From CAVVYA01 sp963752345 (GTDB lineage: Bacteria > Pseudomonadota > Alphaproteobacteria > SMXQ01), in contig CAVVYA010000014.1 of assembly GCA_963752345.1 (NCBI GenBank), forward strand, positions 62,001-126,000: a stretch of DNA of 64,000 nucleotides. Reading direction: 5' to 3'. Below the pieces are notes generated by a model. It ran no database searches. It saw only the letters and a list, made by a program, of their open reading frames with translations, and had not been told where the DNA came from. Numbering within the stretch: position 1 is the first letter of the stretch; each line of letters starts with the position of its first letter. Positions 8,516-16,076 of this stretch are shown one piece after another. Both the position numbers and the translations under genes were made by a program.

Positions 8516-8821
8516 CTAATCCCGCGCGGCGCGGCGGGCCTTGGCGGCGCGCCAGGCGCGCACATAGTCGGTGGCGAGCCAGGACGCAGCGGCGAGCGCC
8601 AGCCCGGCCCCGATATGGGCGGTGAGCGCGTCGGGTGGGATCTGCGCGCCGCCCCGGAACAGCAGGCTGCCCGCGACATCGCGCACCACAACCCAGGCGA
8701 AAGCGACCAGCATCGCCACCTCGAAACGCCGGAACAGCGCGCCCCACAAAAGGCAGGGCGCGGTGATTAGCGGATCGGCGACGGACGCCGCCGCGGCGAG
8801 AAGAAAGACGAGCACATCCAT
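8516..8821 (-). CDS. small integral membrane protein (101 aa)
   Basis: Starts 'MDVLVFLLAAAASVADPL' and contains three or four hydrophobic segments, including 'FEVAMLVAFAWVVVRDV' and 'HIGAGLALAAASWLATDYV'. It ends in a basic tail ('RAAKARRAARD'), which would sit in the cytoplasm. The family is not recognised. It is convergent with the second FkbM gene. The 190 bp to its right (8822-9009) hold nothing I can name. Confidence 0.5.
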   Translation of the reverse strand: MDVLVFLLAAAASVADPLITAPCLLWGALFRRFEVAMLVAFAWVVVRDVAGSLLFRGGAQIPPDALTAHIGAGLALAAASWLATDYVRAWRAAKARRAARD

Positions 8822-9009
8822 TGTGTGGCCCGCGCAACCAGCCGATCACGAGCGCCTGCGCCCCTGCGCTAACGTTCGATCTGCCCTCATTAATATGGGG
8901 GGGTTGGGCTCGGAAAACCATTCGCAATCGCCTGCCCGAATGTGGACCGCACGGCCTGCAGTGCAACATAGCCGAGCAGGCTGCTGGGCCGCGGCGCGCT
9001 TTGTGGGAC

Positions 9010-9429
9010 TCATCCATCAATGAAGGCTGCGAGCCTTTGCTGACGGTCGGGCCCCTTTGGGTAGGACGAGCCGTTTTCGACACGCCGAAGCGTTTCCTCG
9101 TCTATACCGAGCCGGCGAGCGGCTTGTTTTCTGGACAGCCCTAGCCTTCTGCGGCGCACCTTAAGACGGTCCCCCAAAGCTTCTGGTTCTGGATTGGGGT
9201 CATGGCCGAGAAACTCAATGATCTTCGGCCAGTGACGAGCTGCGGCTCTTGTGCGATCCTTTTCCCAGTTGATGAGAGTGAAGAGAGTCACCCCGATCTG
9301 CAGGGCAACTTGGCGCTGAAAAAGGCCTGCCTCTATTCTCCGGTTCTTGAGGTGCTCGCCTAACGTCGAAGGGCATAGAGAATACGGCCTTGGCCTTTCC
9401 GTTCTAAGACAAAGCTTTACGAATGGCAT
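9010..9429 (-). CDS. double-HTH XRE-type protein, copy A
   Basis: 139 residues with two helix-turn-helix units. The first is around 'LGEHLKNRRIEAGLFQRQVA' ending 'INWEKDRT', and the second around 'RLKVRRRRLGLSRKQAARRL' ending 'LRRVENGSS'. Each looks like a Cro/XRE DNA-binding domain, so one chain could bind two half-sites. A diverged second copy lies at 11209-11634 in the same orientation. Both copies share the same 21-bp upstream end and each abuts a truncated gene, so I infer that this gene marks the end of a mobile unit. Typical XRE repressors have one such domain. Confidence 0.8.
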   Translation of the reverse strand: MPFVKLCLRTERPRPYSLCPSTLGEHLKNRRIEAGLFQRQVALQIGVTLFTLINWEKDRTRAAARHWPKIIEFLGHDPNPEPEALGDRLKVRRRRLGLSRKQAARRLGIDEETLRRVENGSSYPKGPDRQQRLAAFIDG

Positions 9430-9451
9430 AAAGGCAACGCGTTCATGCCGC
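9010..9451 (-). repeat. double-HTH repeat unit, copy A
   Basis: Direct repeat of 11209-11656, about 440 bp with many substitutions. It includes the whole HTH gene and a shared end of 21 bases, AAGGCAACGCGTTCATGCCGC, at 9431-9451. Homology stops abruptly on both sides. Confidence 0.75.
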
Positions 9452-9910
9452 CGCGCTGGCTAGAATCGCTTCAATGATTGAAAGGTCCTTTGAGCTGGCA
9501 CTTATAAATTGGCCAGACGTATAGAGCCGAAACTTGGCATGTGTCTGGCTCACGGCCGTGATTGCCAAGTTGTTTTTGAGCTTACTCATTGGCAGAAGCT
9601 CCCCGAGGATGGCTTCAATTGCCTCGCATAAGGGCTGCGTTCCGTACGGGGATTTTAGGAAAAGGCGCCGTGTCGCCGATAAGAAACGACGGGGAAAGAT
9701 TTGCGTACCGTAAGTCCGAAATGTGCCGGCAATATCACTAGCAGCCACTCCATTCGCTACGCCGGCCGCGACCAAAGCGCCCGCGGAAGTTCCTATTACA
9801 ACATCGAAGAAATCTCGGATCTTGCTTTTGGTCTCGCTTTCTATGCGAGCTAAAATCTCTGCCGTGAATAGGCCTCGATAACCACCTCCCGATAGCGCAA
9901 GGATTGGGGC
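9443..9910 (-). pseudogene. patatin-like phospholipase, truncated
   Basis: The frame reads 'ILALSGGGYRGLFTAEIL' (the oxyanion-hole glycine motif) and later 'FFDVVIGTSAGALVAAGV' with the G-x-S-x-G nucleophile, both diagnostic of patatin lipases. It stops at 'IIEAILASAAA', exactly where the family continues with a P-T-x-F motif. The Asp of the catalytic dyad and the C-terminal half are gone. The break is the junction with the HTH repeat end at 9445/9446. An in-frame stop at 9911-9913 leaves no start codon; a one-base error there would join it to an open frame upstream. The intact enzyme would be a lipid hydrolase, possibly an effector toxin given its RHS neighbours. Confidence 0.65.
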
Positions 9911-9938
9911 TCAGCTAAAGCGCCCAAGCCGAGAGCTA

Positions 9939-10169
9939 CTAGCCCTTTTCGTTTAAAGCCATAGTCTTTCCTCGTTCAAACCACTCCAGAATTTCTGAAC
10001 CGCGTATCACTTTCCCCGCAAGACCCGAATGAAAAGCAATTTCGAGTTCTCCATCGTTCGCTACACCAAAATCCGCCAAAATCGTTTCTCCGTCTAATAA
10101 CTCGAATAAAGCATAATCTCGGTTGATATCCGAAGCCTTCCTGAGGTGATACGTTGGTGTTCTAGCCAT
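9939..10169 (-). CDS. probable immunity protein to the RHS toxin (76 aa)
   Basis: Intact, acidic, soluble, beginning 'MARTPTYHLRKASDINRD'. It starts about 10 bp after the stop of the RHS toxin tail on the same strand, the usual position for a cognate immunity gene. Small acidic proteins with a 'YALFELLDGETILADFG' type sheet are common in such pairs. The immunity role is inferred from position and size; I see no named domain. Confidence 0.55.
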   Translation of the reverse strand: MARTPTYHLRKASDINRDYALFELLDGETILADFGVANDGELEIAFHSGLAGKVIRGSEILEWFERGKTMALNEKG

Positions 10170-10179
10170 GTTTGAGACC

Positions 10180-11020
10180 CTATGGGTTAATGAAGCCTAT
10201 GAAATTACCATTCTGACCCCAGCGCGCTCCATAACCATTCGGAATCTGATATTGCGTCACAGTCCCATACCGCGGCAGCTCCCGGGTCGTCTTCTCCCCT
10301 TGCCGCATTATTTCTTTTAATGCTTGGCTCGCAGCTTTGTTTAATTCCGCGTCAGTCTTTATAGACTGGCGCAGTGTTTCCTTTGTGAAACCGAGTAGCT
10401 CAGGGTGCTTTGTCACTCCCCTTCCTGCATTCGTCAGATCCGAGTTCTTGAACCGTTGGAGCGCATTTCTAAAGAGTGGATTGCGATTTCCAAGGCCCCT
10501 GGCAACTCTCAGGCCATGACCGACATTGCGGATTATTCCGAACGGAAGAAAACTGGAGGCTCCCGCTCCGGCTGCCTGCCACCAACTGACACAGGCCCAT
10601 CGACCGTCGTTTTCCGCTAACTGCAACGCAACGTCGATCGCGATCGCCACACCGGCTATGAGGGCAAATTGCCCGAAGTTTTCGCCGGTCGGATCGACAT
10701 ATGAGACTGGATTGCCATCTACATATACGTATGTATTGAGTCCACCTTCCAACCCGATGGGATCGGACTGGAGGTATCGACCTGTGGCGGGGTCGTAGTG
10801 GCGCTGATAGTTGTAGTGGAACGCCGTCTCGATATCGAAGTATTGGCCGAGGAAGCGCTTGCTGTTATCGACGGTGCCGGTGATGGCATCCTCTTCGCCA
10901 TTCAGCCAATGTCGCATCCCACACCACCGCACCGGTGTGGTCGCTTACCTTCTGTGGCGCGCCCAGATGGTCCGAATGAACGTAGAGGATATCCTCGGCC
11001 TGATGTGGATGGTATCGAGT
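10180..11020 (-). pseudogene. RHS-family polymorphic toxin, C-terminal fragment
   Basis: The RHS-associated core is unmistakable: 'DILYVHSDHLGAPQKV' in one frame, then after a one-base shift near 10925 'GEEDAITGTVDN', 'RHYDPATGRYLQSDPIGL' and 'PVSYVDPTGE'. After a hydrophobic segment a variable toxin domain begins, with 'GVTKHPELLGFTKETLR' and 'GYGARWGQNGNFIGFINP' at the very C-terminus. The toxin activity is not known to me; its short alpha/beta look would suit a small RNase-type domain. The long RHS shell upstream of about 11020 is missing, so this is an orphan tail with its immunity gene. Such tails can be swapped onto full RHS proteins by recombination. Confidence 0.75.
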
Positions 11021-11208
11021 TAATCAAAGAGATCGCGACAGTGGGTTGACGTGAAGATTAAGATTGCTATCAGTGCCAGATTTTTCGGACGCGGCGATTA
11101 TCTATCGACAGTTCCACTTTTAGGCGCGGATGCCATCTTGGGAAAGCCGATTGACCAGGCGAAGGGAATTTAATCGAACTCGTCAGAGCGATGGTTATAC
11201 GATGAGGG

Positions 11209-11634
11209 TTATCCATCCATGAACGCTGCCAGCTTTCGCCGACGGCCGGGCCCCTTCGGTAAGAGGAGCCGTTTTCGACACGCCGAAGTGTTTCCTCGTC
11301 TATCCCGAGGCGGCGAGCAGCTTGTTTTCTGGACAGCCCTAGCCTCCTGCGGCGCACCTTAAGACAGTTGAGCACAGGGTTTGTGGTTCTGGGTGAGGAT
11401 CATGACCTAGAAAATCGATGATCTTCGGCCAATGCCATTATGCCAGCCGCTTTTGCTGCAGTCCTTTTCCCAGTTGATGACAGTGAACAAAGTCACTCCT
11501 AGTTGTAGGGCGACTTGACGCTGATAAAGGCCGGCCTCCATTCTCCGCTTCTTGAGGTGCTCGCCTAAGGTGGAGGGACATAGGGGATATGGCTTGGACC
11601 TTTTCGTTCTAAGACAAAGGCTTACGAATGGCAG
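11209..11634 (-). pseudogene. double-HTH XRE-type protein, copy B (frameshifted)
   Basis: Homologous throughout to copy A at 9010-9429, but with CTG where copy A has its ATG start, a break between the two HTH units (after 'VINWEKD', read in another frame from 'LKVRRRRLGLSRKQAA'), and another shift before the end 'RRKLAAFMDG'. Substitutions are scattered over the whole length, so the copies separated long ago. Its outer end is fused to the comM fragment. Confidence 0.7.
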
Positions 11635-11656
11635 GAAGGCAACGCGTTCATGCCGC
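11209..11656 (-). repeat. double-HTH repeat unit, copy B
   Basis: Second copy of the unit at 9010-9451. The shared 21-base end lies at 11636-11656, and its last six bases, TGCCGC, already belong to the comM reading frame. Confidence 0.75.
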
Positions 11657-12145
11657 TGCGGCTATCTCGGCGACCCGTCGCTGGCCTGTACGCGGGCGCC
11701 GCGCTGCGCCGCCGACTATCAGGCGAAGATCTCCGGCCCGCTGTTCGACCGCATCGATCTGCATGTCGAGGTGCCGGCAGTGTCGCCCGGCGATCTCACG
11801 TTGCCGCCCGCGGCGGAAGGCAGCGCCGAAGTGGCTTCGCGCATCGCTGCCGCGCGCGACATCCAACGCGAGCGCTATGCCGCGCAGGCGGCCGGTAACG
11901 GCGCGGCGCCGGTGCGCACCAACGCGGAAGCCGACGGCGAACTGCTCGAACGGGTCGCCGCGCCCGACAAGGACGGCCGCGATCTGCTGGCGCAAGCGGC
12001 CGACCGCATGAAGCTGTCGGCGCGCGGCTATCACCGCGTGCTGCGCGTCGCGCGCACGCTGGCCGATCTCGGCGGCGCGCCAACGGTGCGCCGCATCCAC
12101 ATCGCCGAAGCGCTGAGCTACCGACGGTTGGCGCCGGGACGCTAG
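11651..12145 (+). pseudogene. comM: comM (YifB) Mg-chelatase-like ATPase, 3' fragment
   Basis: The frame opens at 'CRCGYLGDPSLACTRAPRCA', the cysteine-rich zinc region of ComM, and runs intact through 'KISGPLFDRIDLHVEVP' and 'KLSARGYHRVLRVARTLADL' to a proper stop. These are the sensor and C-terminal parts of the hexameric helicase that helps branch migration during natural transformation. About the first two thirds (Walker A and B) are absent and are not elsewhere in the window. The break falls at the codon for the first Cys and coincides with the end of the HTH repeat. The gene is non-functional as seen. comM is known in Acinetobacter as an insertion target for resistance islands. Confidence 0.85.
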
Positions 12146-12343
12146 AACCGCAATGAGCGACGGCACGACAGCGTCATGACCACGATGATTGGCGTTGCTT
12201 CCATGCTGCCACCCGGCTGGGCCATTGGACACGGGCCTCGACCGGCAGGGCGGGCCTGCGGCGACCGTCGACGTCGGTATTCCGAGGCATTCTTCAGGCG
12301 CCGAACGGCGTTATGCTGGCCGTGACGGCATCGATCGAGATGC

Positions 12344-12377
12344 CCCGCGCAAGCATCGGCTGCGCTGCTTGCGCGGG
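12344..12377. repeat. 12-bp inverted repeat
   Basis: CCCGCGCAAGCA at 12344-12355 pairs perfectly with TGCTTGCGCGGG at 12366-12377 across a 10-base loop. There is no T run, so it is a strong hairpin rather than an obvious terminator. Confidence 0.5.
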
Positions 12378-12398
12378 CAGCCCGCTTGAGGCGCGAAC

Positions 12399-12429
12399 GG
12401 AGGCGGAGCAGGGCCGTGGCTCCGCCTCC
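12399..12429. terminator. candidate bidirectional terminator hairpin
   Basis: GGAGGCGGAGC at 12399-12409 pairs perfectly with GCTCCGCCTCC at 12419-12429. It sits between the convergent comM fragment and gene 12438-12833, the expected place for a shared terminator, but the following T run is poor. Confidence 0.45.
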
Positions 12430-12437
12430 TCTGCCTT

Positions 12438-12833
12438 TCAGGAATGTTGACCGCGTGGCGGAATCGGCCGCGGATTCTCGTCGCCCGGCGAGGGATCGCC
12501 CAGCGGCGCGGAATTCCCGCCGGCCGACCCTTGTGACGGCTGACCGGGAGATTGCTGCTGCTGCTGGGCCGATCTCGATTGGCGGGCTTGCTGTTGACCG
12601 CGTTTTTGCCGTCCTTTCCGTCCTGCTCCTTGCCCCCTCGCGCTCCTCGCCTTCTCTTCCCCGCCGGACTGTTGTTTGCCCGCGCCTGAGTCGGCCCGCC
12701 GCTGGGCCGGATGATCGGCCGAGGGATAGGCCGGATCCGGATGCCCGGGGTAAGGGTCGCCCGGATTGGGGATCATCGGGTCCTCCGGCCGCGCCGGATC
12801 GGGATGCTGCACCGTGGAACGGTCTTTCGTCAT
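12438..12833 (-). CDS. low-complexity Pro/Gln/Gly-rich protein (131 aa)
   Basis: The start ATG at 12833 has an AAAGGAG ribosome site seven bases upstream, which supports a real gene. The chain is hydrophilic and probably disordered: an N-terminal proline/aspartate repeat ('PNPGDPYPGHPDPAYP'), a basic middle ('RGQGAGRKGRQKRGQQQ') and a Q/S/P-rich end. It has no signal peptide, no cysteine and almost no hydrophobic residues. Such proteins occur as stress or nucleic-acid-binding accessories, but I cannot assign a function. Confidence 0.6.
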   Translation of the reverse strand: MTKDRSTVQHPDPARPEDPMIPNPGDPYPGHPDPAYPSADHPAQRRADSGAGKQQSGGEEKARSARGQGAGRKGRQKRGQQQARQSRSAQQQQQSPGQPSQGSAGGNSAPLGDPSPGDENPRPIPPRGQHS

Positions 12834-13019
12834 GCTGCGTCTCCTTTGCGCCGTGATGGGTTCCTGGTAAGAGAACAGCGGTCCCGTAATGAGGTTCCCC
12901 CGGCTTTCCTCATGGCGGGACCGTTCCCTTAACCGGATCGTCAAACGCCGGTTTGCGAGGTCACTGCAGCCCGCTGCCGTCCGAGACGAGTTCCACGCAT
13001 CACCGAGGTTTCTGTTTTC

Positions 13020-13829
13020 ATGTCCGACATGATTGCGCTCGCTTCCGATCCGACCGCCTGGATCGCGCTCGCCACCCTGATCGCCATGGAGGTGGTACTG
13101 GGCATCGACAACCTGATCTTCATTTCGATTCTGACCAACAAACTGCCGGCGCACCAACGCGCGCGGGCGCGGCGGATCGGCATCAGCGGCGCGCTTCTGT
13201 TGCGCCTCGGGCTGCTCGCCACCGCCGCCTGGATCGTGCAACTCACCGATCCGATCTTCGAAGCCTTCGGCCACGGCTTTTCGTGGCGCGATCTGATCCT
13301 GATCGCGGGCGGGCTGTTCCTGGTATGGAAGGCGACCAAGGAAATCCATCACAACGTCGATCCTCACCATGGGCCCGATATGTTCGACGCGCCGAAGGCG
13401 GCGCTCGGATTCGGCACCGCCATCTTCCACATCCTGCTGCTCGACCTGGTGTTCTCGATCGACAGCATCATCACCGCCGTGGGCATGACCGAACATCTGC
13501 CGATCATGGTCATCGCCGTGCTCGTTGCCGTCACGGTCATGCTGGTGGCGGCGACGCCGCTCGCCAATTTCATCAACGCCCACCCCACGGTGGTGATGCT
13601 GGCGCTCGGCTTCCTGCTGATGATCGGCATGACGCTGGTCGCCGAAGGCTTCGGCGCTCATGTGCCAAAAGGCTACATCTACGCCGCGATGGCCTTCTCG
13701 GCGCTGGTCGAGGGCCTCAACATCTGGTCGAACACCGCGCGCAAGCGGCGCGCGGAGGCGCGGCCGGAAAGCGGACGTAAGCCCGTCGCTTGGGATCTAC
13801 CTCCGGGGCGGTACCACCAGGACGGATAA
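13020..13829 (+). CDS. TerC family integral membrane protein
   Basis: Intact, 269 residues with about seven membrane helices. It carries the two acidic membrane signatures of TerC/Alx proteins, 'MEVVLGIDNLIFISIL' near residue 23 and 'LLDLVFSIDSIITAVG' near residue 140. TerC-type proteins are linked to metal-ion (Mn2+ and related) export and metalation of secreted proteins. The cytoplasmic loop is His/Asp-rich ('HHNVDPHHGPD'), which could bind metal. It is convergent with tonB; the last about 30 codons overlap the tonB 3' end and may be distorted by an indel. It lies next to the nickel locus but faces it, so no shared operon. Confidence 0.85.
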   Translation: MSDMIALASDPTAWIALATLIAMEVVLGIDNLIFISILTNKLPAHQRARARRIGISGALLLRLGLLATAAWIVQLTDPIFEAFGHGFSWRDLILIAGGLFLVWKATKEIHHNVDPHHGPDMFDAPKAALGFGTAIFHILLLDLVFSIDSIITAVGMTEHLPIMVIAVLVAVTVMLVAATPLANFINAHPTVVMLALGFLLMIGMTLVAEGFGAHVPKGYIYAAMAFSALVEGLNIWSNTARKRRAEARPESGRKPVAWDLPPGRYHQDG

Positions 13830-14782
13830 GGTGCCGCCCGCGAAACGGGGTTTCCGCTCCGGACGTGGAAATGTGGGCGACGCGGCGGCCCGCCCGATTG
13901 CCCACCGCCGCGCGCGCAACCGACCCAACGGCTCGCGACGGGGCGCTGAGCGCAAAAAGAATTCGACGGGAACGACGATTTCCAGTGATCCGTATTGAGG
14001 CTCGAGGGAATCGACGGCAGGGGCGACGCGCGCTGATCATGGCGATGACCTCCCGGTCCAATATTTCGTGTCCGGAGCTGCTTTCGAGCTCGTATCGCGT
14101 GACGTTCCCGCGCGGTCGATGACAACACGCAGCATGGCGCGTCCTGCTGGCGGCGCTGCTGCGCGGCGCGCGGATAGACCTTGTTGCGTTCGAGCTGTGC
14201 GCGAATCAGACCATGTAGTCGGCCGGCGGCACAACGGGAGCGGCGGCGCCTCCAAGGCCTGCCGCCGCGCAGGAGACGCTGACGTCGGCGCCGGCGGCAC
14301 GGCTTCGACCGGCGCGTGAGGCAGCGCGGATTGTGGCGGCTTCGGCGCTTGCACCGGCTTGGGCAGCGGTCTGGGCTTGGGTGCTGGCGGCTTAGCGGCG
14401 GGCGGCGGCGGGGGCGGGGGCGCAACCTCGTGGGCAGCGGTGCTATGGATCAGACGGAAGCGGTTCTTCTCGTTTTACGAGAGGCGGCTCGGGCAGCGGC
14501 TCCTCGGGGATGGCGGTCGGCGGTTCCCGCATTGGCGGCGGCACGACGGCTGTTTGCGGGGCCACGGAAGCCAGGGTCGTGACGGTCACGACGATGGGCG
14601 ACTCGGCCGCGGGGGGCACCGAGATCATGGGCGGCACCAGAGAGAACAGCAAGATACCGAGCGCGCCACCGTGCAGCAAGACCGAAGCGGGAAGCGCCCA
14701 ATGACGGATAAGCGGACGCGCGCCGCCGGCATCACCGACCGCGCCGCCCCGTCGCAAACGATTCCGATTTCCTGTTCGGCAT
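13798..14782 (-). pseudogene. tonB: TonB energy transducer, frameshifted
   Basis: Spread over several frames. The N-terminus has one membrane segment ('HWALPASVLLHGGALGILLF') and is followed by a long proline-rich periplasmic stretch ('EEPLPEPPLVKREEPLP' and a run of prolines near 14410). The C-terminal domain appears as 'DYMVRIRAQLERNKVYPRAA', then 'GRAMLRVVIDRAG', 'LDREVIAMI' and 'LEIVVPVEFFLR', in the order of the TonB fold. At least five indels separate these pieces. TonB carries proton-motive energy from ExbB/ExbD to outer-membrane receptors. It is last in the exbB-exbD-tonB operon and lies beside its probable partner receptor. The start ATG at 14782 ('MPNRKSESFA') is my best choice. Confidence 0.75.
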
Positions 14783-15184
14783 AGGGAAATCTTGGCGAAT
14801 CCCGCCTGCCGATATGCCAAGCAAAATAATCATTCGTCATATTCAATCGCCTTGTGGCCACGCACATAGATGGTGATATCCGGCTCGGCCTGACGCAATT
14901 GCGCGAGACGCGGGATCAGCGCCTCGGCCGGCACGGGGTCATTGCCGATGTAGATCTGGCGATCCTGGTCGAGGCTGACCACCACTGGCCGCGGGTTGAC
15001 CGATGCGCGCGGCGTCGGCTTCGGCAGGTCGAGCGGCACGCCGACCATCATCACGGTGCCGCCACCATGGAGATGGCGACCAGAATGACTGGACGAAGGG
15101 CGTGACGTTGATCTCCGCCATCGGGCGGTAGCCGTCAGCCACACCGTCGCCGTAGTCCGGGCCCCCCTGCGGCAACACTGCCAT
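14775..15184 (-). pseudogene. exbD: ExbD biopolymer transport protein, frameshifted
   Basis: 'PMAEINVTPFV' near the N-terminus is the ExbD signature before the single membrane helix; the helix itself is lost to a frame change. The next frame continues 'MMVGVPLDLPKPTPRASV' and 'VVSLDQDRQIYIGNDPVP', then 'DITIYVRGHKAIEYDE', the periplasmic domain. A further shift is needed to reach 'GFAKISL'. The Asp in the membrane helix cannot be checked. ExbD works with ExbB as the proton channel driving TonB. The ATG at 15184 overlaps the ExbB stop. Confidence 0.75.
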
Positions 15185-15864
15185 CAGCGCGCTGCCTCGC
15201 GCCGGCCCGCGGCGGCGGCGAGTCCACCGCGCGGCGGCGCGACAGCCGTTCACCGAGCTCGCCGATTGCCAGGTTCAGCTCATGGGCGATGCCCGACAGT
15301 GCGGCGGAAAACTTGTTGTAGGCGACCACGGCCGGAATCGCGGCGACAAGGCCGAGGGCCGGGCGAAGAGCGCCTCGGCGATGCCAGGCGCCACCCGGCG
15401 AGCTGGTGTCCTTGCTCGCGGCATCGCCGTGAAGCTGTCAGATCCCGCACGGTGCCGGACAGGCCCACGACGGCGAGGACGAACGGCGGTCGCTAGAAAA
15501 GGCAGGCCGCCTTCGAGCCGCTTCAGGGCGCCGGTCATGGTGGCCCGCATGGCCCGTTCGATTCGGTTGCGGCGGTCGGCCCGGCTTTCCTCGCCGTCCT
15601 CGTCACGAGATGAACTCAAGACGCTACCGCGAACGATGCCGGTAAATCGCCGGCACCGATGCGTTCCATGCCGGGAAGTCCGAACTTACGGGCGCGCCTG
15701 GGACGTCGCGCCGCCTTGGCAACCGGTTCGCCAAGGACTGCAGGATGAATTTGCCGAACGCTCGGGGCGACCGGCGGCAGCATGTCGCCATACGACGAGA
15801 CCGCTCGGAGAAATAAGGCCCAGAGGGAATGCTGCGCCAAGGGAGCCACGACATCGCCGGTCAT
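15184..15864 (-). pseudogene. exbB: ExbB / MotA-TolQ proton channel, frameshifted
   Basis: The start 'MTGDVVAPLAQHSLWALFLR' (ATG at 15864) fits the ExbB/TolQ N-terminus. After indels the pieces 'RIERAMRATMTGALKRLEGG', 'SFTAM' and 'VAPGIAEALFA', then 'VVAYNKFSAALSGIAHELN', follow the MotA/TolQ/ExbB domain in order. At least three frame changes are required. It is the first gene of the operon and diverges from the TonB-dependent receptor, sharing a 212-bp promoter region with two candidate NikR sites. Confidence 0.75.
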
Positions 15865-15930
15865 GGATTGCCTTTCATGCGTTGGGGAGAGCGCCGAGCA
15901 TCACACTGTATTGGTTTTTCATCCTCATCG

Positions 15931-15960
15931 GTATGAAAAATTGATAAATAGTCTTATTAC
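15931..15960. promoter_or_regulatory. candidate NikR operator 1
   Basis: GTATGA at 15931-15936, a 15-base spacer, then TCTTAT at 15952-15957. The NikR consensus is GTATGA-N16-TCATAC. Here the second half matches 4 of 6 and the spacer is one base short. It lies between exbB and the receptor gene. Confidence 0.4.
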
Positions 15961-15981
15961 CGGTTGACGGTCCCCTGCGTC

Positions 15982-16008
15982 GTATGATTTTTACTATAAA
16001 AATCACAC
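15982..16008. promoter_or_regulatory. candidate NikR operator 2
   Basis: GTATGA, 15 bases, then TCACAC (5 of 6 to the consensus half). It contains a perfect inverted repeat, TGATTTTTA at 15985-15993 and TAAAAATCA at 15997-16005. It sits 51 bp from site 1, about five helical turns, and 69 bases before the receptor ATG. Confidence 0.55.
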
Positions 16009-16076
16009 TAGGGCTTCCGGCGTCGACGGCTGCATTCCGCTCCTCGGCTTGGAAAAGCCTTCTATTGGGGGATTCA

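Larger units (their letters stand above)
12146..12437. other. structured intergenic region
   Basis: No CDS. It contains two strong stem-loops (12344-12377 and 12399-12429) between the end of comM and the convergent low-complexity gene. Nothing else is recognisable. Confidence 0.5.
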
